A stretch of DNA of 64,000 nt from Salminus brasiliensis (taxonomy: Eukaryota; Chordata; Actinopteri; Characiformes; Bryconidae), in the NCBI RefSeq assembly GCF_030463535.1, contig NC_132896.1:25357709-25421708 (forward strand), given 5' to 3'. Positions 1 to 14,354 of the stretch are shown here, piece by piece. The translations under genes and the position numbers were made by a program. Position 1 is the stretch's first letter. The number at the start of each line of letters is the position of its first letter. The notes under the pieces were generated by a model. That model searched no databases and was not told where the DNA came from. It saw nothing but the letters and a program-made list of their open reading frames with translations.

Positions 1-526
1 AATATTTTTTCTTTATATCTTTTCTAGCACCAGTGATACCTCCTCAAAATGTTAACGTACACTCCCTGTTGTAGCCAGGAATCTCTCATTATTCATTATT
101 CATATCTACAAATTCAGTACAGCTCCATCCATACCATGTCTAAAGCATCAGGGTGAGTATTTTATAATCGTTCAAATTCCAGCTCTGCTCCCTAATGAGT
201 CATTCCCTCATCTCACAGTCTGCCTGGTTTTACTCCCTCATCTCACAGTCTGATTGGTTTTTCTCGTTCCAGCCATGAAGGACCAGGCCCGCTCCTCGTA
301 TCTCTACTCTGCATTAATGGATGCTGGGCTTACACCCTTTATCTCTCATTATACTCCCTTCAGTTGCTGAGCTGCTGTCTGTCAGGAGCTAATGGTAAGG
401 CTGCCATAATTCATGCCTCCTCATTGTCTCTCGGACTGTATTCACTTTTCTCAGGCTGCAGATCTACACATGTGCACATGAAAATCATGGGCTTATACAG
501 CCATAGGTGTGTATATGTGTGTGCAT

Positions 527-857
527 ATATAATACAAAAGTATTGGGACACCTGCTTATTCATTATTTCTCATTGTTGTTTTTGAAATCAAGGGTTTTAA
601 AAAAGAGTGGATCCTTTTTTTTTTTTGGAGTAACTGTCTCTGTGAGACTGTGAGGATTTGATTGCATTCAGTGAAAGAAGCGACAATGAGGTCAGAGGAC
701 CTTTTCAATTGGCAGTACTTCTCTACAAGGACTTTGTAGAGAGAAAAAAAACTGTGTGCATGCATTTGCACATCTGTGTCAGCACTAGGTGCAACTTAAA
801 GTAGCTGAATGCTTTTGTTAAAAGCGGTGTCCATAAACATTTGGACATATAGTGTAA
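527..857. mobile_element. Tc1/mariner-type MITE, nonautonomous
   Basis: The left end contains AAAGTATTGGGACACC. The right end contains GGTGTCCATAAACATTTGG, which is an imperfect inverted counterpart of the left end. The roughly 330-bp interior has no open frame for a transposase. Such ends are typical of short teleost mariner-derived elements. A related copy lies near 29.95-30.47 kb. Confidence 0.6.
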
Positions 858-3284
858 TATATATCTACATCCCACAGGTTGGTGGTTCTGTGCTCACACA
901 CTGCCACACTTATGTAAGCACGCATCAATATGTAACCACATGTTCGAGCATGCATGATGTAAACCTGCTGTTGTAAAGGGTTCACAAATGAGTTGATGAA
1001 TGACCACTTACTGTTAGTCAGTCTGGAGCCAGAGGCAGAGAAAGGTAGGACCATTAGGTGTCAGGAAAAAAAGAAACAGCTTTGAGCTGTGGAACTGCTT
1101 CAGCATTTCAAATAGGTTTGCCTCGCGTTCTGTGACATCGGATGGTGGAGTTACCATATGTAAAGTAGCACTAGGATCTGGCAGACTAGGTGATTAATCA
1201 AGTTTCACTCCAAAAAGGTTAAATTGAGCATTTAGAATTCCTTTGATTTAACTGTTGGTTTAATCAAGAACAGTCAGCAATGCAGAGGGGTATTTATACC
1301 CCTTAAGGGGTATTATACCCCTTATCAAAGTGGATGCGATCTACTGTATTTATACCATTCCCTACATAATCAAATGTATATAATATTTTAATCAAAGAGT
1401 AATTAGATATGGTTTATATCTAGTCAAGGCCAAAGCACAAGAAAGCACACACTACCGTCAATTAATGTAAATGCCCAGATTCTCATATCCAGTCATATAT
1501 TCACTGGAAACGTTAAGGTAGCAGGTGAACAAATATTTAATTTTGATATTACTTTGATAACAAGTTTATTTAGCAGCTACAAGAACTGATTTAAAAATCT
1601 TTTCTACCGATGCTTAATAAGAGCTTCGTAGGTTCGTACTTACTGCGGATGTGAGGCCTAAGTGACATAATTGCGACAAAACAGTGTTAAAGCACACAAT
1701 CACCAGTGTCATTGAGCAATGTGGACGGTAGTATGCCCTCAAAACTTTGCCCAGTGTACATGCCACCTTTAGCACTTCTTTCATGCTAAGCTTATACCTT
1801 CAATGCCTTCGGAAATATAGAAAAAACTATTTCGCATTTAAGTCAGACTTCACATTTATATTTTAAAACTTCAGCTCTGAATGGAGCCGACTGGACATGT
1901 GTTAGAAATGACTGACCTCATGGAGCAGTTAGGAAGTTGTAATGAAGAAAAGCTGTTGTTATTTGAACTAAAAAGCTTAAGTCATGAAAAAAAAAATGTT
2001 AAAACGATGCACTGGCTTAAAACGGTGACACATTTTCAGCATTGCCGTCATCGACTATGCCGACTAATCATGGCTATGCTTTCCAAGATGGTTTCTGTGC
2101 AGTTGCAAGGGCAACTGCTTTGCGGTTCCATGTGGTTACCATCCTGTTTCTAAGCAGGTGTCTGCAATTGATGGCTGCAATGGTGTCCTAAGCGGTTGCG
2201 GCACAGTTTCTAGGCACTTGCTATGCGGTTGCTGGTTGGTTGTTATACAGTTGTGGTATCTCAGCATCTCAGCTGCTTGTCATTGCACAGTATTACAGTA
2301 TTAATCAAGTATTTAGTACATTTGTGTGTGCGTGTAATGAACTATATCCGAATGTCTTTTCAAGGAAGCTCTGTGTTAACAGTTACCATCCATCTCCTTT
2401 CCTTACACCCTAACTCATTAATTACAACATATCTATGTCTTCAATGTTTCTCTCTTACCAGGAATGGATCAGGATGGTGTCCACAGATTGAAATAGCTCA
2501 TGAGCACAACCTGGTCTTTCATGCCTCCCACACCGGGATAGGATTGCAGTCATGTTGTATTAAGCTTTTAATTAAAAAGCCCTTTTATTATTGACAGTGC
2601 GTGTATTTACAGCGACCTTCAGCACCACACTTTTGCATGCTAACTCATCCATCATGCACCAGAGGCCAAGAGATTTATCCACCAGTCCTTTCTCCAAGTG
2701 CATGCAAATGAACGAGTGAGACCTTACTCACTGACTGAGCTGAAAATGTCATGTCCCACGTGAGGCTGTGTGGAGCTTAGTGCCCTTGATGTCATGATTT
2801 GGCTGGACAGCTACCAACATGTCATGACCAAGATGCTTTTTTGGCCCCATATTGTAGCATGAGTATTTCTACAAAGGAACTGTGGGAAAGATTCTATGGC
2901 AGCTAGCTGAGGAAAATGTCAAGGTTGCATCATTTATAAGTTTGTAAAGCTGAGCAGGGAACATTTTCCATTTTTCATTTGGTGGTGTCACAGATTATCC
3001 TATCTGACATAATCCAAACAGCCTTCTAAACCTTGCCATTAGGCTACGGTGAATAGGAATAAGGTCAATAGGAAGCACAAACAAATTGCATTCGAAGCTA
3101 CAAGGAGCAATGGGCCTTGAGTGACAACACTTGGTAAATATATATCCAGGAAATTCCAGCAAGTCTTTTTAGGGTTGGAAGTTATTGTGGAAAGTGATTA
3201 GCACTGGTATGTTCCATTATAAAGCTGGGGGATAATGGGCTATGTTTCATATAACTGTTTAGCCAGAAATCAGAATGGTTGAAT

Positions 3285-3410
3285 GGGAGTACCAACCCTG
3301 CGGTGTACTGGCAAGCTGGTCAGGAGGCCTTCCTGCTTTGCACCCAATGATTCCAGGTAGGTTCCAGACCTATCATGACCTTCACCAGAAAGAGGCATAT
3401 AAGAAGATGA
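3285..3410 (+). repeat. Interspersed repeat fragment
   Basis: The stretch with CCAATGATTCCAGGTAGG followed by a CTTCACCAGAAAG-like segment and an A-rich GATGAATG end resembles the 3' part of a very common fish interspersed repeat. It is recognised by pattern only; the family is not named. Confidence 0.45.
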
Positions 3411-3639
3411 ATGCTCCACCAAAAATGTAACTTCCCCCTTGCCTCAGATGCAATCAGTTTGCCAAGACATGTTTGCTGTCCCACATGTAAAAGTTTATTC
3501 TTTAGTTTTGCCCTGGATCAACAAGACCATGTGTCTAGTAATGACAATGGAACTGTCTAAACTGCATACCTACACCCATGCCACCCATGCCAGTTTATAA
3601 AAGCATTGATTGAAATCAAGCTTCAGTGTGGCTGTGGAC

Positions 3640-3725
3640 GAAAGTGTTGTTAAACAACTTCTATTACTAAAGAATATCCCCACCAGTTTGTACAGAAGCC
3701 CCTGTAGTTACTGAATTATATGTGT
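3640..3725 (+). repeat. Dispersed repeat, copy 1
   Basis: The segment starting at GAAAGTGTTGTTAAACAAC and running through CCCCACCAGTTT and CCTGTAGTTA is repeated with about 80% identity, in the same orientation, at 55048-55130. The family is not recognised. Confidence 0.6.
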
Positions 3726-5514
3726 TTTAGTACATTGTACTCCATTCTCCATTGTTGCTTTGTCACACAGGGTGACGCCTTACTATTGCCAGTTTTCTGA
3801 TAATGGAATATTGTCGTGTTGATGGGATTCAAACTTATGTTCTCTTGACAAGCAGCCAGTTAGACAGTTGGCCACCCTGGAACTGTGAAACCGTCTACAT
3901 TTCTGTGTCCAAGAAATGGAAAGGTAAATAATGAAGTATCATTTTACAGTTTTAGTGTGAAACAACTGTCTGCTCATCAAGTGATAATAAGTTCAAAATG
4001 CAGCAAGTGTTTAGCCTGTCATTGTGAAATACCTCCCAGTATGGGGACATCAAGTGATAGGGGGAGTAAACAGTAAATAAATGAGGGGAGGGGAGGAGCC
4101 ACAGACTACGCGTTTTTAAATATTTCAGCTTTTTTTTTTTTAGCTGCAGCTCATTTAATAATGTTTTGGAGGCTCATCTCAATATGTATTGTTGATCAAA
4201 CTAAGATACAAAGAACGCCAAAATTGCCTTACTATATTTGGGCTAAGTGGGAAATTGAACCAAATATGACCAAATTATGGATTCATATTAAGGTTTGTCT
4301 TGATCACCTGTTTAATAACAGGTTTAATAAATGTAGCGCGATCAATGTACAGTATATTACATATCATGCAGCCAGTTCATTAGAGCCACTCTCATAAGAA
4401 ATGACTGCGCCAAAGGTGACAAACATCATCCATGGCTCTATTTTAGCCTTTCAGCTGCACTTCCAGTCAGAGATGAGAGTTTGCTGAAGTTCAGAACTTG
4501 ATAATGAAATTTGGTTTCTTACCTTAGGCTTAATTAACAGTGCGTGCACAGTCAAGCACGAATCATCTGTACATTAATAATAAAACTGACTCTGCAGAGC
4601 CAAAGCCAAAGACTCTGCAGAGGGTCATCAGAGGCCACTTCACACATCTCAAGAAATTGTGGAATCCTCTATAAATGCCACATTCAGTAAATCATATTGG
4701 ATGGTCTCTGCAGAATGGAGCACATGCTTCTTGAAATTAAAAAAATAATAATACAAAATCAGAAAACTGCATCATTGCCAAGAACTATCCTAAATGCTCT
4801 GACACTGAGGAGATCACATTCACACTCACAATAGCCCACACTGCAACAACTATAAACCTAGTTACAGCTTACTAGGATGGATCCTAATAATAGACAAATT
4901 CTGCTGAAGGTATCAGCTATGAAGTATCAGAGCTGGTAAATGCATTGAACCTTAGGCTGCTGGGAGCTGGTTCTCTGTCATAGCACAGGGTCAGAGTTAA
5001 GTAACGCAGCTATAGACAACAGAGCACCCAGCCTAGATAAGCATGTAACACCTGAACGAAGACGCGCTGAAAGCACCATCTGAGGTAGGGTTGTGTGGGA
5101 GGGAAGGGCACATTTGAAGAGGACATGAGGCATGTACCACAGTGAACATGGTGTCTGTGTGGGCATTATGGACCATGTGACTCATCAAGCGTGGGCTGAG
5201 ATTACAAAGAGACAGAATTAAAACTACTACAGTTTACTATCACAGGCAGAAAAGTATGTTTTTCTATATTAAGTTCAATAAGGCAACCAGGACCAGTTAG
5301 GTTTTCATTTTTTTTTCCCAGGGTTAAATAGCAAGGTAGATGCATGTACACCAGGGTGTAGTGTTTTGTTTTGTTGTTTTTGTAGACATTTTCCATTTGT
5401 TAAATGTGTTACTGTCAATTAACCCACCTGTTTGTAGCTCCTAGCCCCTAGCACTAGCAATGCTTCGGTCACTAAAAAAACAGGCAACGGCTCTTTTTAA
5501 AAGAGCAAACACGC

Positions 5515-5741
5515 TCAGAGGATAGCTCCGGGTCCCCAGCTCCACCATACCAGCTACCAGACCCTTGTGCCGACTAACAAAGCTTCAGGAGTTTCATCAA
5601 CCCACTAGGAGAAAGTATGCTCAATTGTTATGGGAGCATGACTCCGGCTGCTAATGGCAAATCAGCAAGTCTCGGGGTTCCAACTTGTGACCCCTGGGCT
5701 ATAGTGGTAGCACATTAGCCTGCTAAACCACTCAGAGTCCC
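5515..5741 (-). repeat. tRNA-derived SINE-like element
   Basis: Read on the minus strand from 5741, the sequence has a tRNA-like head: GACTCTGAGTGGTTTAGCAGG resembles an A box, and a GTTGGAACCCC segment about 50 bases later resembles a B box. The body continues leftward for about 150 bases. No terminal target-site duplications were verified. Confidence 0.5.
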
Positions 5742-8409
5742 AATCAGGGGTGTAATTTTGAGAGTATTAAGCATAATCTCTCCTCAGCACCACATTTCTG
5801 TTTGACAAATGAAAGTGACTGCCAGCTCTCTTTTGACGGTCACCAATGTACTGTGGTTACCATCACCAATTATACAAATATAATTCTAACAATATCATAA
5901 ACTCAGCATTATCTTGGTCCACAGTTGACCATGGCAAAGCTGCAGAATAGTTGAGTCCTTTAACCGTTTGCCTAGTACTGTAAAAGGTTAACTGGCTTTT
6001 ACCCACTGTGGTTTGCAGTCAGCTGTTATAATAACCAGACAGTTAAATGTGAGTAAAAGTCAGTAATCAGGTGTTGCGGTAAAAATGTCCCTGTTTTTTC
6101 TGTTGTTGTGAAAACTATGGGGAAGTAGGTTTGTTGTCCACCTCACTATAGTGAAGTCTTTGAGACAATGCTTTCAATGCTTCCCTGTAATCTTCTCCAG
6201 ACAACCCGCCCCCCCCCCCCAAAAAAAATGCTACTGATTTACATCTGAAATATTTAGAATGTGATTTATTATTAACTATGTTATGTTATCTTAAGATTCC
6301 ACCTTTATTTTAATTTCCTTACATGTGATTTGATTCCTTTATAACCGAACAGTTAGAATTCCTGCTAGTTTGCACCTCGCAATGTAATTAGCTGAGAGGC
6401 ATTCAATGAGTACCAATATATCACAATAATGACACTCCAGTAACAACAAACCTACACACTCGTATTGTGAACAAATAAGGTCTGTCTCTACACACCATCA
6501 CTCTGCATCGCGCTGATATTCCATCTCAGCATAAACAGCAGTGACGTCTTTCATTAAAACACTGTTAAGCAGGACTGTCAGAACTGTTGTGTAATCACAA
6601 TGACAGTAAAGCTTGTCAAATAGAATAATGTGCATAAATAATTTTACTTATGGAAAATATTACACCAGGTTCAGTGGCCTACTTTTACTGACATTCAGGA
6701 TTTCAGTAGGGCATGGGGATGGATTAGGTAGGTATTAGATACACTCGTTTATTATTAATCATTTACTTATTCAGCTTTTGCGCTACAGCAGAGGGGTGGC
6801 TTATGTGGCTCAACAATATGTAAGTTAGCAAAGTTACTGTGCTGACACTAAGTTATTGTACATTGGGAATGGGGGGTTTTGAGTGAATGTGAATAGTGAT
6901 TTGTGAAGCCTAAATCATCCGAGGCAAGCATGGTCCTGGATATTAGGGCTAAGCCCCAGATGTTTAAAAAAAGCCTGGCTACGCCCCTGGTGACATACAG
7001 TATGACTGCAAGCAAGTACAGAATGAGAAGTCTTGCCTTAGTACTTCTATAAGCAGCTGCCAAGGTTAAGCGATGGTAATGTAAACTCTGCTGTCTGGTA
7101 AATACTTATGACAACTGGCGTACTAGTTAGAATAATGTCAGCAATAATGACATTAATGGCTTAAGTAGATGCCATAAAGTCTAACAATCACCGTCATTTG
7201 TTAGAGTGCTTTAAGGTCTGCAACTTAAGGCCCAAATAGTTTGTGCAGTTGTATATGGAATGGTTCAAATGACCTCTTCTAACAACAAATTAAATGTGAT
7301 TTACTGTCCATGCTTAAACAAACACAGACCTAGAATTCTAGATATGCATTCACCCAAAACCTACAACCTGTGTTATTCACTCCAGTTATAATATAAGGTT
7401 GCAGCTAAAAGAGGGCACTCACTAGACCATGACTAACCAGTAAACAGCACTTCCTTTTCATCCATCCACACTTTTCCCATTCCGGCTATCTGGTGTTTGG
7501 TTGGGAGAGAAATCAATCCATGGAGTAACAGCATGTAATTTGTCCTTGGCTTTGACAGAGGCTTGGGTCAATAAAGCCATTGCACTGCCACTCCCCCTTG
7601 GCCTTAGCAGTCTAATGCTGGACACAGCAATACAGTCACTGGCGTTCGGGCATGACAGACAGTGGAGGCACGGCCACTGACTCACCCACTCAAAACAGGG
7701 TGGGATAGTTTTTGTCCAGCTCTATACTGCACTGCCAAACTAAGCAAAGGACAGCAAAGCATGCCCCAGTGACCATATCGAATGGGACTTGTTAGAAAAC
7801 ATCTCCTCTGTGTAATGTTCAACTGTCTGAGTTACCAATTAACTGGCCAGGAAAAGAAAAAAATGCATAAAATAGCAGAGGCTCAGCAAGACATTTGACA
7901 AGCTTAATGGCAAAAAGAATAAATTAACCAATTATTATATAATAGTTAATTAATGCTTATCAAGAACTATCCAATTGTTACATATTTTAAAAAATGCTGC
8001 AAATGTTTTAATCTAGAAACCTAATCATTAATAATAGTTTGCTAATTATTTAGTTATTTGATAGTCATAAGTCACAATGGACTAATGAACATGAAACTTG
8101 AAATATTAAGCATGTATTGCTACTGCGTAATACATAATCATTTACATTTACTTATTATAAATGGATCATATACCATCAGTGTTCTGCAGAAATTCTGTAT
8201 CTCAATAATTGTTGTTTTGTAGCATTTGCCATTACAGTTTGAATCTGGTAGAATTATTTATTAAAATTGAAAAGTATAATTGACATTAGTGGTTAATTAG
8301 TGGTTAAATTAGTAAAACAATGAACATAAAGACCACAAAATGCATAAAGAAGTCTTTTACCATCCTAAAATGTCATTACAGGATCTACAGGTAGCTCTTG
8401 CTACACCTC

Positions 8410-8660
8410 AAGCCAAAGTACAGCATCTACCGTCATAAAGACGGATAACACCACTACCTGCCACTGAGCCGCCACACCATGTGGACCCATGTGGGGTTCG
8501 ATTCCTGGTCTGGGTGACTGTTCTGCGTTACACCAATAACAGTCCCTGGGCAAGACTCCTAACACTGCACTGGCCCACCTCTGTAATATAAGTAACATTT
8601 TAAGTCGCTCTGGATAAGAGCATTAGCCAAATGCCATAAATGTAAATGTAAATGTAAATA
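8410..8660 (+). repeat. tRNA-derived SINE with teleost 3' tail
   Basis: A B-box-like GGTTCGATTCCTG occurs near 8497. The 3' end has the widespread fish SINE tail GTCGCTCTGGATAAGAGC followed by GCCAAATGCCATAAATG and a short (TAAATG)n run to about 8660. This combination is typical of teleost SINEs. Confidence 0.75.
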
Positions 8661-8684
8661 AAGAGACCACACACATGGTTTTCA

Positions 8685-9050
8685 TTGGAGGTCTGCAAGG
8701 AGGAAACCCTTGCTGTCAAAATAAAACCATCAGAGCAAAACTAACTAAAACACCTAGATCAAGATCAGGACATCTGGAACAATGAGCTTTGGACAAATGA
8801 ATCCAAAGTTGAATTATTTGGGCACAGAGGGCATGTTTTGCATAAGCCAGATTACTAAATTTTAATTACATTTTTTAAATGTTTTTTTTTTTTTTCAGTT
8901 TTATGTGTTTTAGTTCTTTTAGTAGTTCTATGTGTTGTAGTAATGTTACCTCCGGCTCTTGATATTGTTTAAATGATGATATGTTTAAATATATTTTAAA
9001 ATATATTTCATGGGGTGCCCTAACTTTTCCACATGACTGTATGCAGCTTC
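8685..9050 (+). mobile_element. Tc1-like transposon relic
   Basis: In one forward frame near 8760-8845 the sequence reads DQDIWNNELWTNESKVELFG, matching the region around the second half of Tc1-family transposases (W..ESK..LFG). The 3' end near 9010-9040 carries GGGGTGCCCTAACTTTTCC, a Tc1-type inverted-terminal sequence. The rest of the transposase is missing or decayed, so this is a dead copy. Confidence 0.75.
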
Positions 9051-10674
9051 TATTTATCACCACACAGCAGTACGTGTCCTACAAGTGAAATTGCTGTGGC
9101 ACTGATTTTTGTCTTGTCATATACACTTCAGGCCACAGTAAGAAGACTTTTATTGTATTGATTAAGGATATGTCTTGCTGTTTATAATTGAAGGCTTAGG
9201 AGAATAAAAGTCATTTTATTGTCAGGTCCTGTCTGGCATACATCGGTTACCATTTAAACGTGAATCAACAGTGGATTATAAAATGTTGTATTTTGTTGGA
9301 CCACAGTCAACAATGTGTAATACAGACTTCATACACTGGTAGAATTGTCTTTATTTGAGAAAGACCTACAATAAATAAAGCTTAGGTGTCTACATTAAGG
9401 CAACTCACCCTATGTCTAATATATGCTAATGTTTAGCAACTTGTATACGTATACTACTTAAGGCAATGTATTTAAATAAAGTGTTAGAGGGGATCTATCC
9501 AATTGTGAAAACTGAACAATAATAGTGAATTATACATAATACAACTGATGTTTGCAGTAATGTATGTGTATATGCATTCAATATAGAGTAAAGAGAGAAG
9601 AGATGATGAACCATATTTATGTGTCAAAACAGCATCAGAGCCAAAGATAATATGCAGTTGATCCGTGTTTGGTCCATTTAGATGTCTAGGACTCTTGGTC
9701 TGTGTTTAGATTTCAAACAGACTGCAATAGAGTTCATTTGGAAGTGGCCTGTTATCGACCTCCCCAAAAGATCATTATCCACTTACCTGGTGCACACCAG
9801 GGTTCTCACTTGTTCTAACAGGGCAAACACAGTAAGGTTCATTTTAATCGAATCAAGCCTTCTACATCTGAACATAATCTTAGTTGTCTGTTAGTGTGTG
9901 GCCCCAACTGTAGGTTAAGCCTTCAGTCTAGGCCATAAATGTCAAAATATGGTCAGAAATGTGAAAAAACCCACTCATTAAGGTGCTCATTTCCAATAGT
10001 ACCCATGTGAGATTTCATCAGAATGTTAGCACTAAGCTAATATCAAAGCACATTAACATTAACAAATGTGGGCTGTTCTAGATTAAACAGAGACATTTAA
10101 AGCATGGGAAATACATTGCTTGTAAGAGTGGGGTTATATGGATTCTTTTTAGTAAAGGGCTTTTAGTAAATGGTACAGAGTTGCTGCCACTGATTTACAT
10201 TTCTAAGAACTGGCTGAAACCAGGATATACTACTGCTCATATTCCAGGCCTAGAGTGATATTGAAATTTGTCCCACCCATTCCGAATGAAAAATATCTGT
10301 CTCTTTCAAATTACGTGGTTAAAATTACATACTTGTCACAATGTAAGGGACTAAAAATGGCTATATCTGGCCATGGGGAAACTTTCATTGGGCAATTTTC
10401 CATTTGTTGTTCCAAGAATTTAACATGTTGTTTCCTACAGCAAATGAGAGAAGTACTGTTTCTGGAAATCATTATCTGAAGTCCTAGAAGGCCCTGTAAA
10501 ATTCACCCTTTGGATTTTTGTCTTACTTAAAAATAGTCACATGTACATGTTGCATTAAACATTCTGTGCAATATGTAGCAATCTCAGTGTAATCTTGGAT
10601 TTCTTTTATTATGCCCCCCACAAAGTAGCCTCATTCATTTAACCCCTTAACACTGTAAAGCTTATTACACAAAA

Positions 10675-10850
10675 AAGGTAAAGGTGCACGTATTCGTCAC
10701 TGTACAGTGTGGACTGTACAGCGAAATGTGTCCTCCGCATTTAACCCATCTGGTAGTGAACACACTCACACACACACACGTGTTAGGGGCAGTGAGTACA
10801 CACCCAGAGCGGTGGGCAGCCAACTCCAGCGCCCGGGGACACAAAATACA
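10675..10850 (+). repeat. SINE-like interspersed repeat
   Basis: It begins AAGGTAAAGGTGCACGTATT and continues with GCGAAATGTGTCCTCCGCATT, a CA-rich stretch and AGAGCGGTGGGCAGCC. This is a very common fish genomic repeat. A short 5' fragment of the same family is at 27868-27905. Confidence 0.75.
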
Positions 10851-11748
10851 CAAAGGTGTATTACTCTGTAGCTACTGGGACTGCTGAACCAACACTTTCG
10901 GCCCGCCGGCGGACCATAGGCTTTTTAAGGGGTGAATCACGTTCCTCTAAGTAATTAAATGACTTAAAGGATTCATGTATCATTAAGCAGTATTGACATC
11001 AAGTGGCTAATGGGTAGCTTTTTGTGGTTGGCCATTTGTCTTTCCAGAGGTACAAGCTGGTTCAGTACTTTATCGCATTTGTCAGCCCTCAGATCAAATA
11101 GCATTCAATGATCCAGACGTTTACAGCATGACCTCATGACCAGCCTTCTCTACTCCTTTTTTTGTATTAGCTTGCTCCAAACAATGACTGAAAAGTTTTC
11201 CATTTTAATGTACAGCGATTTAAATGTACAGTATGTCATACGTTGAAAACAGTGGGAGGCTTGTGGTTTTGCTTTAGAGAGATTAGGTTCTGTAGACAGA
11301 AAGCCCACAAAAAGCACATGATAGAAAAGAGGAATTTCCACTGGTGCTTAACGTCACGCTTCCTTGTTCTGCTCTACACTTTAATAACCATATCAGCAAA
11401 ACACTGTCAGTCACGTTGACACTTTCAGTGGATTACAGATAGATAGAAATAAAATCTTTGCTAGAACACTGCTTTTTCTCGCAGTAGTTTGTGTTAGATT
11501 AGCTCATTATTTAACACAGTGGTGAACGCAGAGAGGCGAGCAGTGCCAAATGCTGCTTTGGGTGGCACTTCCTATTTTGTGATGTTTTGCATGAGAGCGT
11601 AAGAGGCTTATTTTTGGACTTCCTCCTTAGGTGTCGAGTGGTTTTAAATTGAGACTTTATTCTACGTTGTTTATTTGACTCTTGCCTGGTTACATTGTGT
11701 GGACACAAGTTTTAATTGGCAACATAAATAAGAGTAGGAGAATACGCC

Positions 11749-14318
11749 ATGGAGGTTAGCTCATTATCTTCACTGTCAGAAGAGGAATCTTCGACTAAAC
11801 AGCAGTCTCTCCCCGAGGACACAAATGAACAGAGGACCTCTATTGACTCGGGGTAAGTAAAGTGTTGCAGCTTTATTCCTCATGGTTTTCTCTGTTTTTT
11901 TTTCTTTTTAGTTTAAGAAGTGGCAAAAATGTTAACTTTATCTCAGCCATAAGTACATGATAACCTGTAACAACACTTTATACCATTAAGATAAATATAG
12001 ATAAACCCACTAAACTGTAGTCAATATGTGTTGTATATCAATAAAGTTATTGATAAGTTGGTTTGAAGAATTCAGTAAGTAGAACACAGGTGAGCTCCAC
12101 TGTCACTGTATAGTATTTGTTCAGTTCAACCATTTAGGGATTGATTACATAAACTGTAATAATTTGATGGTTACTGGAAATACGAGGCTTCACTGACAGA
12201 AGTTTTGCTTATCCTACCACACTGTTATAAAAAAAAGGTAAAATTGTAATATAATCATTTTTGAACCACTTTACATCTCACTTTATTTTTCTAAAAAATG
12301 TATACTATAATACAAATGTTAATTTTTTTTTTTATCGGCTTTTCTGAATTGTCAAATTGTTGAATTGAAAAAGGTTTATGTAACAACATTATCAATTTTA
12401 TGACAAAAAGTAATAACAAATACAGAATGTAAAGTAACATTTAGCCAATATACATATATGTATCTTAATAATATTATTATATCAGTAGGCTGTACCTAAT
12501 GATTTGGCCTTTTTACAGTGAAATATAGTAAAACATGATGTAAATGTGGTTTCCCTGTTGATAATCAACATAAGATCAAATTCTTAACAAACAATACGGT
12601 GACACTCGTGTGTTGATATATAACATTGGATTCAGGATTTGTGTTTGGGATTAGGTTTAAATGGGAATTTGAACTTTTTTAAGATGTAAACAGATTTTTG
12701 TATAGGTGGTGAAAATTGGTTGGTGTGAAATCCATAAATTAAGAATATGTTCTTAATGACTTGCCTAGTTACATTAAAGGTTACATCTATAAATATAAAC
12801 GCAGCTTTCTGGAGATAATAAGCACTGAATAAGAACTGTTTACAGTGCTGGTAAAAGGTACAAGACATCTGATGCATTCAAAGCTGGAACCTTTGGCCTA
12901 ATATATACACTCTTAAAAATAAAAGTCTTCAAAATGTTTATTTGGAATTTGAATGATGCCATAGAGAACCCACCTTTGGTTCCATAAAGGGTCATATTTG
13001 TAATAGTGATCTGTGAGTATGAAGAACCTTTTAAATGTCTAAAGAACCATCACTTGTTGTAAAGGTACTTGCCCAATTAAGATTCTTTACACCCACAGAT
13101 CTCTTTTACAAACATGGTTATTTATGAATTTGTTCTTCTATGACATTTGAAGACATAATAATAAGTAAATATGAAAAGAATAAAAGTCTGGCTATATTGG
13201 TATTGTAGACATTGTAACCCCAGTCCTCCTATCATCTCCACTGTAAAGAAATCTGAGTCAGTGAGTTTCTCCACAAAGAACTGCTTTACATTACACCACT
13301 TTGACTGACTATGCTTATGTCTCAAGTACTGAATTTCAGAGAAACATCTGTGGAATTGCCCTGTAGGTTTTGGTTTGAAGCTAATGTTGAATTGTATTTG
13401 ATAGATATTTTGTTGGATGAAACACACAAGCATCTGCAAAGCACCAGTGAACTCTCAAAATAAAGTGTTGCTATGACTTTTACTTCGTCGTAACTTTACT
13501 TAATCGTAATATCTGCCAGTGTGCAAGTGCTTCAGTCGACTTCTCCCTGAATCACCCTGAACCACTTTGTCCTTTGAATAATTACACCACAAATAAGAAT
13601 CCAATTTTCTTTACCAGCAAAAACAACTAAAAGACTGCAGGAATTTTAAATGGGAAGAGAAACCTTGCAATTTATGACCTCTGACAGTGTTTTATCCATT
13701 TTTCCCACTCCAATATGGTCACGACTGAGTAATAACTTTTCACACTCCTAAAAAGGAAGAGTATAAAATATTAGGTGATAGATTATTTTGATAACCTCCC
13801 TTAGCTTCGAAGTTCATGAGTCAGAATTAAATTATTCCACTCTATTTCCAGCCTGAATGACAGTGAATTTTTATCCTGCAGGTACAAAATGTGACATTTT
13901 GATGTCCTTCCAAAAGCATCCATGAGACTAAAAACTTTTTAAGACAAGGGGGTCATATTCTATCCCTTTACAAATTATAGAATAAACGTTACTGGACAGG
14001 CCTGGCTTGGCCATGGCAGCATATTTAAATGCTTTTGGTTAATGTGGCTGATGATCTTGTTTGATCATGTTTTTTGTTCTTTTTCACTCCTTTTTGCTTT
14101 CTCGTCTACCTTTATTTGTGCAGCCTGTTAATGCCTTATTGATCGCTTTCAGTGAGAACAGCATTAGTATAATACGTTTAGGGACAGAGCTGGCTAGAAT
14201 GCTACAAAAGAAGAGTGGAAGACTTTTGGTAGAAGACTTTTGGTGAACTTCCAGGACCTGTGGGCTGCAGCGCCCACCTAACTAAGAATTCCCCTTCAAA
14301 ACCTTTGTGTGTGTGTGT

Positions 14319-14354
<36 letters not shown>

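Larger units (their letters stand above)
1..11748. other. Gene-free left flank
   Basis: I find no exon series with coding character on either strand. Open frames here are short, lack recognisable domains and are not linked by plausible splice sites. The recognisable content is dispersed repeats: a mariner-type MITE near 0.53-0.86 kb, SINE-like copies near 5.6 and 8.5 kb, a Tc1 relic near 8.7-9.05 kb and a SINE-like repeat near 10.7 kb, each listed separately. Distal regulatory elements of the TNIP-like gene could lie here but cannot be recognised by eye. Confidence 0.6.

Noticed and set aside
1881-2594. Two plus-strand frames of 90 and 123 codons near 2 kb
   Set aside because: Composition is low-complexity and AT-driven, there is no domain, and no consensus splice links connect them.
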